A stretch of 64,000 nt of DNA, taken from contig CAVNZM010000016.1 in the NCBI GenBank assembly GCA_963693365.1, forward strand, positions 3,224,001-3,288,000, read 5' to 3'. The first letter of the stretch is position 1. Every line of letters starts with the position of its first letter. The notes under the pieces were generated by a model that had not been told where the DNA came from, ran no database searches, and saw only the letters and a list, made by a program, of their open reading frames with translations. Shown one piece after another: positions 1-12,461 of this stretch. Position numbers and translations under genes: made by a program. Source of the stretch: Amoebidium appalachense (lineage: Eukaryota; Ichthyosporea).

Positions 1-60
1 TCGGCCATTCGCTTCTCTCTTGACAAAACCTCTGTATGACAAAATGATGGTGTTGAAAGG

Positions 61-77
61 AACAGGGCGGGCGGGGG

Positions 78-117
<40 letters not shown>

Positions 118-297
118 GGGGGGGGGGGGGGGGGGAGGGAGGGAGGGAGGGAGAAGAGTGCAGAATTAGCATCAAACTCCGATGAGAGACTGAGTATGAA
201 AATAGCCTTTCTTTAAGCGTGGGCATAGATAGAGCATTTTAGGTTGGAAAGTGGGTGTGAGTTTGTGCATGCATGCTCTTTTTTTTTGTGTGTGTGT

Positions 298-344
<47 letters not shown>
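61..344. repeat. Poly-G tracts at the left edge
   Basis: Two long G homopolymers occur here, about 80-150 (broken by single A residues, ending in GGGA repeats) and 301-344. The second lies immediately beside the splice donor of the minus-strand exon at 348-471, so on that gene's sense strand it is a poly-C near the start of an intron. Runs this long can form G-quadruplexes and are prone to length error in assembly, so exact lengths should not be trusted. Confidence 0.9.
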
Positions 345-345
<1 letters not shown>

Positions 346-347
346 AC

Positions 348-471
348 TGGTGGCCATGGTTCCGGCGATGGCTGCTTTGCGCTCGGACGAACTCGTGGCC
401 ACGTAGTCGCCGGCCAGAGCCACAAAGTCCCCCACTTCATCCATGGTGGAGGTCAGCGGTTGCTCCGCCGC
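348..471 (-). CDS. Partial exon of an unrecognised minus-strand gene (runs off the left edge)
   Basis: A candidate coding exon on the minus strand. Its upstream side has an acceptor (TTGGCAG at about 477-472) and its downstream side a donor-like GTACCC at 347-342. The open frame contains MDEVGDFVALAGDYVAT followed by a short Ser/Arg/Lys-rich stretch. The ATG in this frame has a favourable context (CCACCATGG), so translation may start inside the exon. The remaining exons would lie left of the window. I do not recognise a family. Coding-like composition and codon choice resemble the other exons here, unlike the flanking homopolymers. The gene would be divergent from the plus-strand gene starting at 1140. 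It could also be a chance ORF. Confidence 0.4.
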
Positions 472-1139
472 CTGCCAAGAAACACACACGAAAACCTGAC
501 TCTTTGAGTTTGCTTGTAATAACTCTAAGCTTAGAATATGTGCAATCAGCCTTGAGTCTTCTCTGTGCCTGGCGGCAAACCTGATAATTATGTATATGCC
601 TAGGGCTGACAATTCCTATGCATGTCCTTTTCAGTTGCAGGCAGCTGTGGTTTTGGAGAGAATTCAAATAATTACACGCGGGAGTTTCGATGACGGGATG
701 ATGGTGCCGTATTGAATTCAGGTGGTGACGCATGAGCCAATCAGTGCAGTAAGCGGTACCGTATTGATCAATACTTTAGCTAAACTTACGTAAGGTTCAC
801 TTAAACTTTGGCGGGAATTCGAAAACGCTTTGCGTTTTGAAGTCAGGACAGCTAGAAGGCCGTGTTGTGTTGTTTTGTCTTAGAAGTCACGGTTGTGCCA
901 AGGGAATAGAGGGACAAAAACTCAGCGAAAAGGCACTCATATTCAATGATTCCTTTAGGGCACCACACTTACATTAGCTTGCTGGTGGGGTAGCACATAG
1001 CATTAGGCTGTCGGGGTTTTCACTTCTGCACCACTTTCTGCACCTTTGAGCCAAGCCAAAATTACCTCAGTTATGAGGCACGCGAACATTACCAAACAAC
1101 CTTCTTAGTAAACTTTTTTATTCTTTTTTGAATGAAAAA
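472..1139. promoter_or_regulatory. Intergenic region, probable shared divergent promoter
   Basis: This 670-bp stretch is free of long homopolymers, unlike nearly all other non-coding sequence in the left half. It lies between a minus-strand exon and the start codon of the plus-strand gene at 1140. A CCAAT box on the plus strand is at 737-741 (GAGCCAATCAG). No clear TATA box is visible. The low-repeat character fits a promoter, but that is inference. Confidence 0.35.
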
Positions 1140-3117
1140 ATGAGCGGGATTCAATGGACAAATGATGATGTGGACCGGCACTTGTTCGAAAATGCGGAGC
1201 TGCTAGGGCTTATCCACTCACCTCTTATAACAACAGAGGAGAGGGTGGTGTACATTAAGCGTTTGAGAGCGAACGTTTTGGCTCTGTCAGAGGTGGCCGG
1301 AATAGAACGTGAGTGCCCAGTGTCGTGTGTGTAACGAAAACTCTTTTGTGGGGGCCCATGTTAAAGGTTGATCGGGGTGTGTGTGTACGTGCTTGTATGT
1401 GTGTTGTGTGCTTGTGTGTGTGCGTGTGCGTGTGTGTGTGTGTGTCGGTGTGTCGGTGTGCGTGCGTGTGTACGTGTGCATGCACGTGTTTGCGTGTGTA
1501 CGTGCCTGTGCGTGTGTGTGTTTGTACATGCTGCCCGACTGCATGTGCCTTTTTTCTACATTTCAGAGCTTTCCCCCTTTTGCGGAAAACAAGGATTTAC
1601 CACCATACCAGGCTTCTCCATAACCTTCTCCATGCTCGGAGTTACTGCCATAGGCTGTATGCTTTTACCCTGCTCTCATGTTGTGCCCTTGCTAACAGGT
1701 CTATTCACTGCAGTCGAATTACAACACGGTAATTTCCCTGAGCGAGAAAGAGTCAGGAGGAGTATAGACCCCCGAGACTTGGAGGATGATAACGTGCCGC
1801 TGCTACAGTCCATACGCAGGCCTCATCCCCCCTCAGTGCAGGTACAAAGGTGTTTGTTTGGTTGTTTGTCGATGTGGTTCTGGGTTGTAGCGGCAATACT
1901 GCACACGAGCAGGTGCTCGAAAAGAGGAGAACGGGGGGGGGGGGGGGGGGGGGGGGGGAGTTACTGAGATAATGGGTTGTCCAGCTGTGTTTTATGAAGC
2001 AAATCCCCCCTTCCATCCTTCTCCCCCCCCCCTCCCCCTCCCCTCCTTCCCCTTTTTCCTCCCCTCCCCCCCCCCCCCCCCCCCCCCCCGCCTCCCCTCT
2101 CCTACCTCCTCGCCCCAATCCCTACTTTCCCTTGCCCCCTTCCCTGCCAGCCACCACCAACGAAAACAAGTTAACACCTGTGTGAGGTACAACTAGTACC
2201 AAGGACAGACTCAAGCACTCTATACTGATAAAGGTATCTCTCACGAATGCATACGCTTGCATAACTCGTTGTCTAGTACAGCTCTAGGCCACTCCCACAC
2301 AGCTGCTTTTGTGTGTGTTTTTGCAGGTGTTTTTCTTTTCCTTTTCCTTCTCCCCCCCCCCCCCCCCCCCCCCCCCCCCTTCTTTTTTTTTTCCCCAGGT
2401 GGACTGGGAAGGGGGGGGGGAAGGGGGGCTTGTGGTCGATGTGTTGCAGGATTGCATGGTGGTTTTATTGCCATAAACAGAAATGCACATTCAAGCTTTT
2501 ATTTGCTGCTCATTTGTTTTCCCCCCATCTCTCGTTTCAAACTACCCTAGGGTGTTGTGCACACACAGTCGGAGCCACGTAACCGGGCACCCCCGTCAAC
2601 ACGTCCCCCTCCCCCGCCTGCTGCACGTGAGCCCCCCCCACCCCCCGAACGCGAGGACCCAACCCCTGAGGTGGTACGTAGCAGACCAAGCACGGCAGCA
2701 GGGCACAGGCCACCACCCTCGGGTGGGAGGAGTAGACAGGTGGTGGAGGGGCCATCTGGTAAACCATGGGAGGAGGAGCCTGGGGAGGTGCGTGTGCCCG
2801 TGGAATGCATAAAGGGGAACCAGTTGAAAGGGACGCTGCTGTTGACCAAAAAGGACCAGCCGAGGTCCGGCCAGCTGACTTACAACCAGGAGATTAGATG
2901 TGATTGCTGCAACGAGCCGTTCGGGAGCAGGACAAACTGGCTCAAGCATAACAATGACAAGACGGGACGCGTGCTGGAAAACATCATTGTTCCGAGAACG
3001 GGTCAGAACTTGAGGGATTTTGCTCATTCGGGAGAACCGGAGGCGGTTTATGTGTTGGCTGCAATGAACTTCAAGGAGGTCGTCAAGCAGCCGGCAGAGG
3101 AAGGGCCGGGTCAGTAG
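1140..3117 (+). CDS. SSXT-like / Tify-Jas-binding-domain-like nuclear protein (3 exons, 286 aa)
   Basis: Exons are 1140-1308, 1699-1841 (an alternative in-phase acceptor gives 1714) and 2569-3117. Donors are GTGAGT and GTACAA, acceptors end AACAG and CACAG, phases are 1 and 0, and the sum is 861 nt with a TAG stop. Residues about 1-57 match the spacing of the SS18/GIF (SSXT) co-activator domain: a helix with HLFENAELLGLI, then a second helix with RLRANVLALSEVAG. The middle is acidic and then very proline-rich. Residues about 190-270 hold a CDCC motif (CDCCNEPFGSRTNWLKHN) followed by ENIIVPRTGQNLRDFA. This order resembles the plant Tify/Jas TPL-binding domain found beside PHD fingers. A role in transcription or chromatin is inferred from those families. 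A GTCAGT just before the stop could be a donor, but no exon in phase follows before the next gene. Each domain call is a motif-level match; the gene model itself is strong. Confidence 0.72.
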
Positions 3118-3966
3118 AACCATTTTTTGGTTTGTTTTTTGTAGTGTGAATATGCGAATGAACATCTTGATGCGGTTGTCACTTGGGTTTGTAACATGTC
3201 TTTTCTACGGTTTGCCCTTGGTCTTGTGAGCGTGGCTTGAGTCTGTGAGGCCTATGTCTGCCCTCTTTTTGTTTAAGTTTTTGCAGCTTCTGTGTGAATA
3301 CAGAGCAATAGTACCCCCCTGTTTGTGGCAAAACGGCAGTGTCCTAATTAGCAGCGAATCCAAGTGGCCACTGACTCGGTGCAGATAACCTGTTGGCCCG
3401 GTGATGGGCTTTAGTAGATGAATGCAAGAACATGTACATGAGCTCTTGTATACTCCACACATTATGCTGCCTTCAGCAGCAGCAGCACCCCTTCTGGCTT
3501 CATCCTTCCCCCCACCTGCGTGCACAATCAAGTTCACCCCTCCCATGCATACGTATACTAATTAGCTATATCAGTGCCTGCCAGCTCTGCCTGCCCGGGT
3601 GTACCAACACTAGTACTTCAGCAAAGTTTACGAAGCTGTGATAATTATGAGTAAGCCGCTACACCATCTACCCGCTGCCCGTGGCCACGGAGGTGTTTGA
3701 CCATTCTGTAAATAGGCCCAGGTGCCAGCAGCTAGAGGGGATTTAGGCCATAGAATGTTGCGATGGTCATTTTGGTCAGATCAAGTTGTTCTGAGCTGCA
3801 GCTGCAGCTGCAGCCAGGGGGCCTGTGTTTTGGACAGTCACGTGACGATTACGTAACACCTGGCCGGGCGTGGTTCTTCCGTTCTTCCTAACACAGGAAA
3901 AGGGAGTTTAAACTGGTCAGATAGGCGCAGTGTTTGCACCTTGCAAGAGGCCACCTACACATCGCC
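3118..3966. other. Intergenic spacer between the SSXT-like gene and the RCC1 gene
   Basis: This is a normal-complexity 850-bp spacer holding the 3' end of the first gene and the promoter of the second. A run of AGCTGC repeats lies at about 3795-3816, and a palindromic CACGTG E-box (GTCACGTGAC) at about 3840. I see no conserved ORF and no RNA gene. Confidence 0.6.
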
Positions 3967-6225
3967 ATGCTCGCAAGGGCTGCGAGCCTGCCGGCTGCGG
4001 CCCGTCTCCGTGCCTGCACGTACGCACACTTTTCTGGCCACACGCAGACACACCCACACACGCGCACAGCATGCAAATGCCCGCTTGCGTGTATACCCTC
4101 AAGCTCTCTCCAGCTCTGCATGCGCGCATACACACAAACGGTCCCTACACGCAGATACTCTTTTGAAAAACATTTCAGCATCTGCACACACGCGTTGAAA
4201 AAACGTCAACGTGGCAGACACCCCTACCTGCCTTTCTGCTTCTAGGGTTTACGCACAACATGGCTTGTACCCATCCACTATGTTCACAGCTGGCCGTTTT
4301 GTGTAGGCAGGCACAGAGGGTCTACTGTACATACTCAAGACACTCTGAAGTAACTGAGTGATTTTTTTTAACTTTTCTGGTTGTCCTGCAGGCACACGCC
4401 CGTGCAGGGTTGGCAACCGCAGCGGTACGTCTGGTCGTTTCTGGGCGGCAGTAAGGAGCAGCCACGGCCCCAGCAGAGGCCACAGCAGAAAGCGACCGTC
4501 TATGCCTGGTGCGTACGTTTTTTTTTTTTGTCTTTTTTTTTTTTTTTTTTTTGGTTGTTGGGGGGGGGGGGGGGGGGGGGGGGGGGGATGGAGATCTACC
4601 AGGGGTTGGGGCTGTGTTGACCGTGTTTTCTAGCCTGGGGGGGGGGGGGGGGGGGGGGGGTTTTGCAAAAAATGTTCGTTATGGGTGTGGATGTTTCTCC
4701 GTACATAACAAAGTGCTTGTTTATGGACGTCATTTGTGTTCTCGATGACATTTCATAGGTTTTCCTGAACCTGGATCTAAGTAGAGAAGTTGCTTCAACT
4801 AGCAAATAAGCAGTGGATCTGAGCGTGTGTTGGTGTGAGCTTTTGTCTGTGTGTGTGTGTAGGGGTGGTGAGGGTGAGGGTGAGGGGGTGGGGTGGTGGT
4901 GGCGGGGGGGGGGGGAGGGGGAGGGGTCGAAGGGCAGGTAGACTTACACTTCTTTTTTTTTTTTTTTTTTCCCTCTCTCCTTCCAGGGGCAACGGCAGCG
5001 AGGGCCAGTGCGGCATAGGTCGGTGGGTGGTTGGGAAGGGGGGAAGAGGGGCGGGGAGGGGGGGGGGGGGGGGGGGGAGGACCCGGCTGGGGGGGGGGGG
5101 GGGGAGAAGGGGATGTGTGTGTGCGGAGGGGAGGGGGGAGGGGGGAGGGGGGGATGGTTGGCCCATGATACTAACCGGGGAAGGGGCCCATAGGGGACTG
5201 TGTATCGTACGCGGCTCCGCAGGGCGTACCTGCCTTAAATGGAAGGAGTGTGGTCTCTGTGGGCAGTGGGGTGGCCCACAATGTGGCTATCGTGGAGGCC
5301 CAGCTGGAGAGGGGGTCGGGCAGGGGCAACCTCTACGCTTGGTGGGTGGTAAGGTGTTTTTTTTTTTTTTTTTTTTTTTTTGGGGGGGGGGGGAGGGGAT
5401 GGGAAGGGGAAGGGGAAGGGTGGAGGTGGGTGTGGTTGTAGGTGTGTGAGGGTGGGGGTTGGGGGGGGGGGGGGGGGGGGTACCGGAATAAAAAGGAGGC
5501 TTGGTCGGTGGTTTTTTTTACGGCATTTAAACTTTCGCTTCTTTTTGTTAGTTTTTTTATTGCTTTTTCCTTTTTTTTTTTTTTTTTTTTTTTTTGGGGG
5601 GGGGGGGGGGGAGAGACTAGAGAGGGGTACCATGGGGTGATTGTGTGTGTGTGTATAGTTATGGCTGGTGGTAGCATGTGCACGGAGGGTTTGTGCCTTG
5701 GGTGTGTGACTCTTTCTGTAACCACTCTGGTGCTGTTGGTGAATTATGCTACCCGTTGATTTTCAGGTTTGTGTGCATTAGTCGTGCTGTTACCTAACCG
5801 CGGGGGGTGGGGGGGGGGGGGGGGGGGGGGGGGGGGCGGTGGGAAGGGGGTGATGGATGGGGGGGTGAGGGGGGGGGGGGGGGGGGTTGTTTTAACAGTG
5901 AAAATGAATTGGACGGGTGCAGGGGGTCCAATGCATTCAGTCAGGTGGGCGGTGAGCACGTGTTCAATGCAAGGGCAACGGACGAGGCAGAGGTGAGTGT
6001 GTATTTTTTTTTTTTTTTTTTTTTTTTTGCTTGGGGGGGGGAGGGGGGGGGGGGGGGGGGATCTGGCAAGGGTGAGGGGATGAGGAGGAGGGTTGCATAT
6101 GGGAAAAAGGGGGGAGGGTGGGCTGTCAGGGGGCATGTGGAGCCCCCCCAGGGGCAGGGGGAGGGGAGGGGATGCCTACATGCTTCTATTTTTCGTTGGT
6201 GTTGAAGGGCAAGGTGTGGGGGGAA

Positions 6226-6281
<56 letters not shown>

Positions 6282-7031
6282 GCACCTCTGCACGTGTTCT
6301 TACATACTCCACTGCAGGACGAGCAGAGCATGCCATTGATGCTGCCCGGGCTGGGGGGTGTTCGGTTCAGTCAGTGCGGGGCAGGTTACTTCCATAGTGT
6401 CGCATTGGGCCACCCGGTGGATGCACCAAACAGCCAGTATGGGTCGGTACGTGCACATGTATGCACACACATGCACACTGTACGTGCACACGTGTTTGCG
6501 CACACGTTTACACTGGACGTGTACATGCACACACATGCACACTGTACGTGTACATGCACGCACACACTGTACGTGTATATGCACACATATGCACACTGTA
6601 CGTGTACATGCACACACATGCACACTGTACGTGTACATGCACGCACATGTACACTGTACGTGTACATGCACACACATGCTCACTGTACGTGTACATGCAC
6701 ACACATGCACACTGTACGTGTACATGCACACATATGCACTCTGTACGTGTACATGCACACATATGCACACTGTACGTGTACATGCACACACATGCACGCT
6801 GTACGTGTACATGCACACACATTTACACTGTACGTGCACACATGCACACATATGCACACTGTACGTGTATATGCGTTTGCACACACAAACACCGTGTATA
6901 CCTGCTCGTACATGCGGCGCCACAGTGGGAAAGGAAAAATGAGAGGGAATTGTTGGGAGGAGAGTGGAAGCAGGTGGATGTGGGTTTGAAAGTGAAAAGA
7001 TGCCGGGGGGATCTGGCCAATCTCATGCCCC

Positions 7032-7064
<33 letters not shown>

Positions 7065-7401
7065 CCCGCCTGCCCCGCCTCTCCTTTCATGCTTGGTATT
7101 TTGACTTGTGTATTTTTCGTTAGCCTTCTCATCCTTTTGCTTTCTTTTCTCTCTCCTTTTTTCCTGCCTTTTTTTTTTTTTTTTTTCTTTTTTTTCGTGT
7201 GTGTGGGGGAGTGGGGGGGGGTTTTGGGGGGGGGGGGGGGGTTAACTGACAAATACTGGTTGCTGCAGGTGTACACGTGGGGGGCAGGCCTTCTGGGCCA
7301 CGGCTCAGACTTTTTTGACGGTCGCCCGCAGGTGTGTGCTGCAGATTGCTGCTTATTTTACTTTTTTTCTTTTTTTTTCGTGACCTTTTTATTTTTTTTT
7401 C

Positions 7402-7441
<40 letters not shown>

Positions 7442-8246
7442 TTTTTTGGGGGGGGGGAGGGGGGGTTGTTGGAATGCAAGGGTTGGGGAAAAGGGGGAGG
7501 GGGGGATGGGGGATGGGGGGCTGGGGGAAGGAGGGGGGGGGGGGGGGATGGGGGGAGCCTGACGGTCTGGGGCCACAGATCATCAAGCGGCTGGAGCACA
7601 GCTGTGTGACACATGTGGCTGCTGGGGGCTACCACACAGTTGCATGCACACGTACGTGGAGCGTGTGTGTGTGTCTGTGTGTGTGTCTTGGAGGGGGGGG
7701 AGGGAGGGGTCGTGTGTTTCTGTATGTGTAAGAGTGTGTGTGTGTGTTTCTGTGGGTGGGTGGGTGGGTGGGTGTGGGTGTGTCTGTGTGTCTGTGTCCG
7801 TTTGCAATCGAGCATGTGTGTAACTGTGTCTGTGTGTTGGTGTGTCTGTATCGGTGTGTGCCTGCGCCTGTGTCTGTGTCTGTGTGTATGTGCAAGAGCC
7901 TGTGCATGAACTGGAACATGACCTTTATTTTCCATTTTTTTCCTTTTTTTCTTTACCCATTGTGTTTCATTTTCAATGTGGTTGTCTCCCCCCCCCCCCC
8001 CCCCCCCCCCTTCTTTTTGCTTTTGGTGTGATCATCCGCATGTCTTTTGGATTCATCGGGGTGTGTGTGTTTTGGGGGGGGGGGGGGGGAGGGGAGGGGG
8101 GGGGGGGGGGGGTTAGCTACTGACTGTGCATACAGCCACACAGGTGTTTGTTTGGGGCTGGCTTACTGCTGGCCCAGGCAGCCATTTAAAGGTGGGTGCC
8201 TGTGTAAAAGCATGTGGTGTGTGTGTTTGTGCGTGGAGGTGTGGCT

Positions 8247-8283
<37 letters not shown>

Positions 8284-8386
8284 CGGACAAGGAGAAGACG
8301 TGACACGGCACAAATCACAATGGCTCACTAAGGAAAATGCATTTTCTTTGGGTAAAGATGATCAAACACAAAGAGGTGCAACATCA

Positions 8387-8421
<35 letters not shown>

Positions 8422-8918
8422 AGGGGGAAGGGGAGGGGAGAGGGGGGGGGGGGGGGAGAGGGAGGGGAGAGGGGGGGGGGGGGGGGGGGGGGGGGGTCCC
8501 TCTGTATTCAGATGGATGGGGCTTGGTCGATTGGTGTATGTTATCATGTTATGGTGCGATTGGAATGGTTTGTGCACGGGTAAGTGTGTGAGTTGTGGGG
8601 TTTCGGGTTAAGGTTATCCCTTGGTGCCAGTGTGTATGTGGAACAAACCCTACCCCTTTTTGCTCGGTTTTATTTTTAAAAAAAAAAAAAAAATTCCTTC
8701 TCTGTTCCCCCCCCTTTTTTTTTCCGTTGTTTTTTTTTACTTTACTGGTCGGACTTGGTCGGTTGCTTTGGGAATTAAGCAGCCCAATGCATCGACACTC
8801 TTCCTGCCCTCGTGGTATTGACTTGAACTGGAGAAAAAACCTGATACACAAACAAGACCCTACTTTCCTGTACCTGATATAACCCTGAGGGAAGAAGCCG
8901 AGCAATAACCCTCCCCCC

Positions 8919-8953
<35 letters not shown>

Positions 8954-9342
8954 CCCCCCCCATTCATCCAACTACACCCGCGCACGCACCCACACAAAAA
9001 AAAGAAGAAGAACAAAAAGAAAGAAAGAAGGAAGGAAGGAAAGAGTAAAAAGAAAAGAAAGGAAAAGGAGGTAAAATTTTGTCTCGAGTATACCGGATAT
9101 AACCCGTCCGGCAAAACTAACGCGAGCACTGTATGCAGCTTACGGACCCCGTCGCTTTGGATTTCTTTCACGACCGAAACACAACCCATGCAGCATGCGG
9201 CCTGTGGCACACATGCCTGCTCACACAGACAAACGACAATAGGCAAGAGGTGATAGCTCCCTCACATGCACACATGCATATGAACACACACACACACACG
9301 CACGCACGCACGCACACACACACGCATGCGCGCGCGCACACA

Positions 9343-9395
<53 letters not shown>

Positions 9396-10001
9396 CTTTG
9401 TCTCTTCTGTTCATTTACATTCATTGATATAGACCATACCCTGCCACCCCCACCACCACCACCATCACCGCCTACTTATGGTCACGTGTATGCGCTTGCA
9501 TACCTCTCCTTACCCTGGCACTTTTCTAGTTGATCCCATGTTTTCACCACCACACCTGATCCCTTCCATCTTACAAGTCTCGTTGTTTTTCTTTTCACTA
9601 ATACAGGATGATAGATAGAGTGAACTCAACCGTTTTTATGCTTTTCATCATGGCTCGCATGCGCACGAACACGTCCTGAAAGTCACGTGTGCATGCGCGT
9701 GCAAGGCACAAACCATACGTTCACACACACACACACAGGTGCGCACATACGCATGGCTTTCTATTTACATTGGATTTAAAAGCTCGACAGGGTCACATAC
9801 CACGCCCACGCCCCGTGTTTAGTCCAAGCTCATCCGCACATGTCACGTATAGACCTGTACAAACACACCACACCACTAACCTGTATGTACACACACGCAG
9901 GTGTACGTGTTTGGTGCCGCAGACACTCCGGCTGGTGACCGGCCATACTGCCCCTTCTACGACGCCCTGAGTCCTCAGGCAACCCCTCCCCCCCCTCCTC
10001 C

Positions 10002-10043
<42 letters not shown>

Positions 10044-10097
10044 CCCCTTTCCCCTTACGGAGTCCCCTCGGCATCCCCCCCCCCCCCCCCCCCCCCC

Positions 10098-10144
<47 letters not shown>

Positions 10145-10457
10145 CCGTTTTCTCCCCCTCCTCCCCTGGGCATCTCCCTGCCCTTGATTTTTCCACGTTT
10201 TACCTGGCCATTCTCTTCTCTTGCGGCCCTTCTTCCTCACAACATCCAGCATCAAAAGGGAAAATGGTTTATCAGAAAGATATGTGAAATATGGATGTTC
10301 GTTACACCGACCCTTCCCGACACCCCGAAAGAGCATGAATGACCGAGCATTTCACTGCTGACCTCTTGTGTGTGTCTGTCCCTCTCTCCACCCGTCCTTG
10401 CTCACTTACTCACTCTCCCCCTTTCACTGGCCCTCGCGTGTGCGTGCCTGCTTGCCC

Positions 10458-10490
<33 letters not shown>

Positions 10491-10600
10491 AGCTCCCCTT
10501 CCTCCCCCACCCCCCGTCCCCTAATCCTATCCACATTTCTCCCATCTGCTCTCCTCCCCCCATCATGTTCCCCCATCCCTCCCCTGGAATGCTGCCCGTG

Positions 10601-10637
<37 letters not shown>

Positions 10638-12056
10638 CCCCTGGCCCCCCCTCCCCCTCTCTTCCCCAACACCACCACCACCACCACTAGGTAGTCCACT
10701 ACAGAACCAAAGGGTGGTAGAGTGAATCTAACGGGAACACCAGAAAATTTTTTTAAAAAAAAGGTAAAATGATTTAATAGGAGCAACAAGAGAAAGAGGG
10801 GAAGGAAGAAACACTTACACCGTGTGCACAGGCGATTGAAGATCACGAGGCAGAGGACACTGCAGCCGCGGTGACCCCCCGCTATGTGCCCCTGGGGGGG
10901 GTCAAGGGGACTGTGGTGGGGTTGGGTGCGGGGGTGGCATACACGGCACTACTTACAGGTGCGTGGGTGTGTGGGGCAACATGGGGGGGGAGGGGGGGGG
11001 GGGGGGGGGGGGGGGAAGGGGAGGGGGGAGGGGGCAGGGGCAGGGGGACAGGGTTGTGTACGAACCGGTGAGGATGGAAAGGGCAAAAGAGGGCCCAGGG
11101 GGGAAGGTGGGGGGTGGGATGTGGTGATGGTGGGGGGAGAGGGGGGAGGGGGATGGCATGAAAAGTGACATGGAAGAAGTGGATTGGGTAAAACGGAACT
11201 TTTTCCTTCTTCTTCCTCCCCCGAAGGGAAAGGGGGGTTTTGCAAGGTGTGTACGTGGGTGTGGGGGGTGGAGGTGTGTGTGTGTGGGGGGGGGGGGGAG
11301 GTTGTTATTGACACAAGGGGACGGGGGGCACACAGATAAGGGTGGACTGTATGTATTCGGCACAAACAAGGTACGAGGCAGGTTGCGTGTGTGTGCCATT
11401 GGTTCTCGGTTCCGTATTGGCCACGTGTGTTTGTTCATGCTAGGGGTGTGTGGGTTTTTCCCTCTCCTTTTGCTGTTGCCGCTGCCGTGCAAATGGGCCG
11501 TGTTTTTGCTTTTCCTCTTCCTTTTTGCAGGTGGTTCCGCTGTTTTTTGGTATGGTTGGGATGTTACGTGATTGCCCAGGCAGTCACGGTGTGGTCCACA
11601 GGCATTGTGTGGTGAGGGTTCACCAGAGCCAGTTCAAGTGGACATGCCAAACGGTGAGCCCGTCAGGTGGGTGCCATCCTTTTTTTTTTTTTTTTTTTTT
11701 TTTTTGGTGGGGGTGGGGGGGGGGGGGGGGGGGGGGGGGGAGGGGGGGGGGAGGGAGGGGGGTTCTTTTTTCTTTTTGTTGTGAGCAGTATGAGTTCAGA
11801 ATGGCCGGTAGCAGCTTGGCAGAGTAAGGCTGAAGGCTGCAGTGGTGGCTTTTTTTGTGTGTGTGTGCTTGTGTACATGTGTGTGCAGTTCGTGTGTGTA
11901 ATGATGGAGGGGCCTGGACGCTTGCACGTGCGCGTGCATGGTGGCATGTGTGCCCCTGAATGCGCGTTTGGGCTCGTGTGCATGCAAGGCACCCGTGTGT
12001 CCATGCCTCCTAGTGTGCTGCGTGCATGTGTAGTTTTGTGACTGTGTGTGTGTGGT

Positions 12057-12092
<36 letters not shown>

Positions 12093-12393
12093 TACGAGCA
12101 TGTGATTGTGCCTGTGCATGTGAGCGTGCATGCGGATGTAGCAGGTATGTGCGGGTGTGCATGCTGCATGCCCTGTGCTGCGTGTTTGAGTGTATGTGCG
12201 CGAACATGTGTTGTGATACATACATGTGTTCCTGTGTCCTTGTGTGTTGCACTTTCTGTGATACTATATGTGTACTTATACTGTATGGGCCTACAGGAGC
12301 ATAGGCTGTGGGCCACACCGGATAGTTGCTGTCACCCAATCAGGCGACATTGTCATGTGGGGCAACTCACACTCATATGTAAGTGCTGCATAG

Positions 12394-12428
<35 letters not shown>

Positions 12429-12430
12429 CC

Positions 12431-12461
<31 letters not shown>

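Noticed and set aside
3100-4391. Reading the SSXT-like gene and the RCC1 gene as one transcript through a GTCAGT donor before the first stop
   Set aside because: The phase (1) does not fit the RCC1 exon at 4392 (needs 2), whereas the ATG exon at 3967-4019 fits and supplies a presequence.
6434-6895. Possible CRISPR array
   Set aside because: Repeat units are contiguous with no unique spacers, and the host is eukaryotic; it is a minisatellite.
6093-6989. 298-codon plus-strand ORF over RCC1 exon 6 and the following intron
   Set aside because: Only 6318-6446 is coding; the rest translates poly-G and the 30-bp minisatellite.
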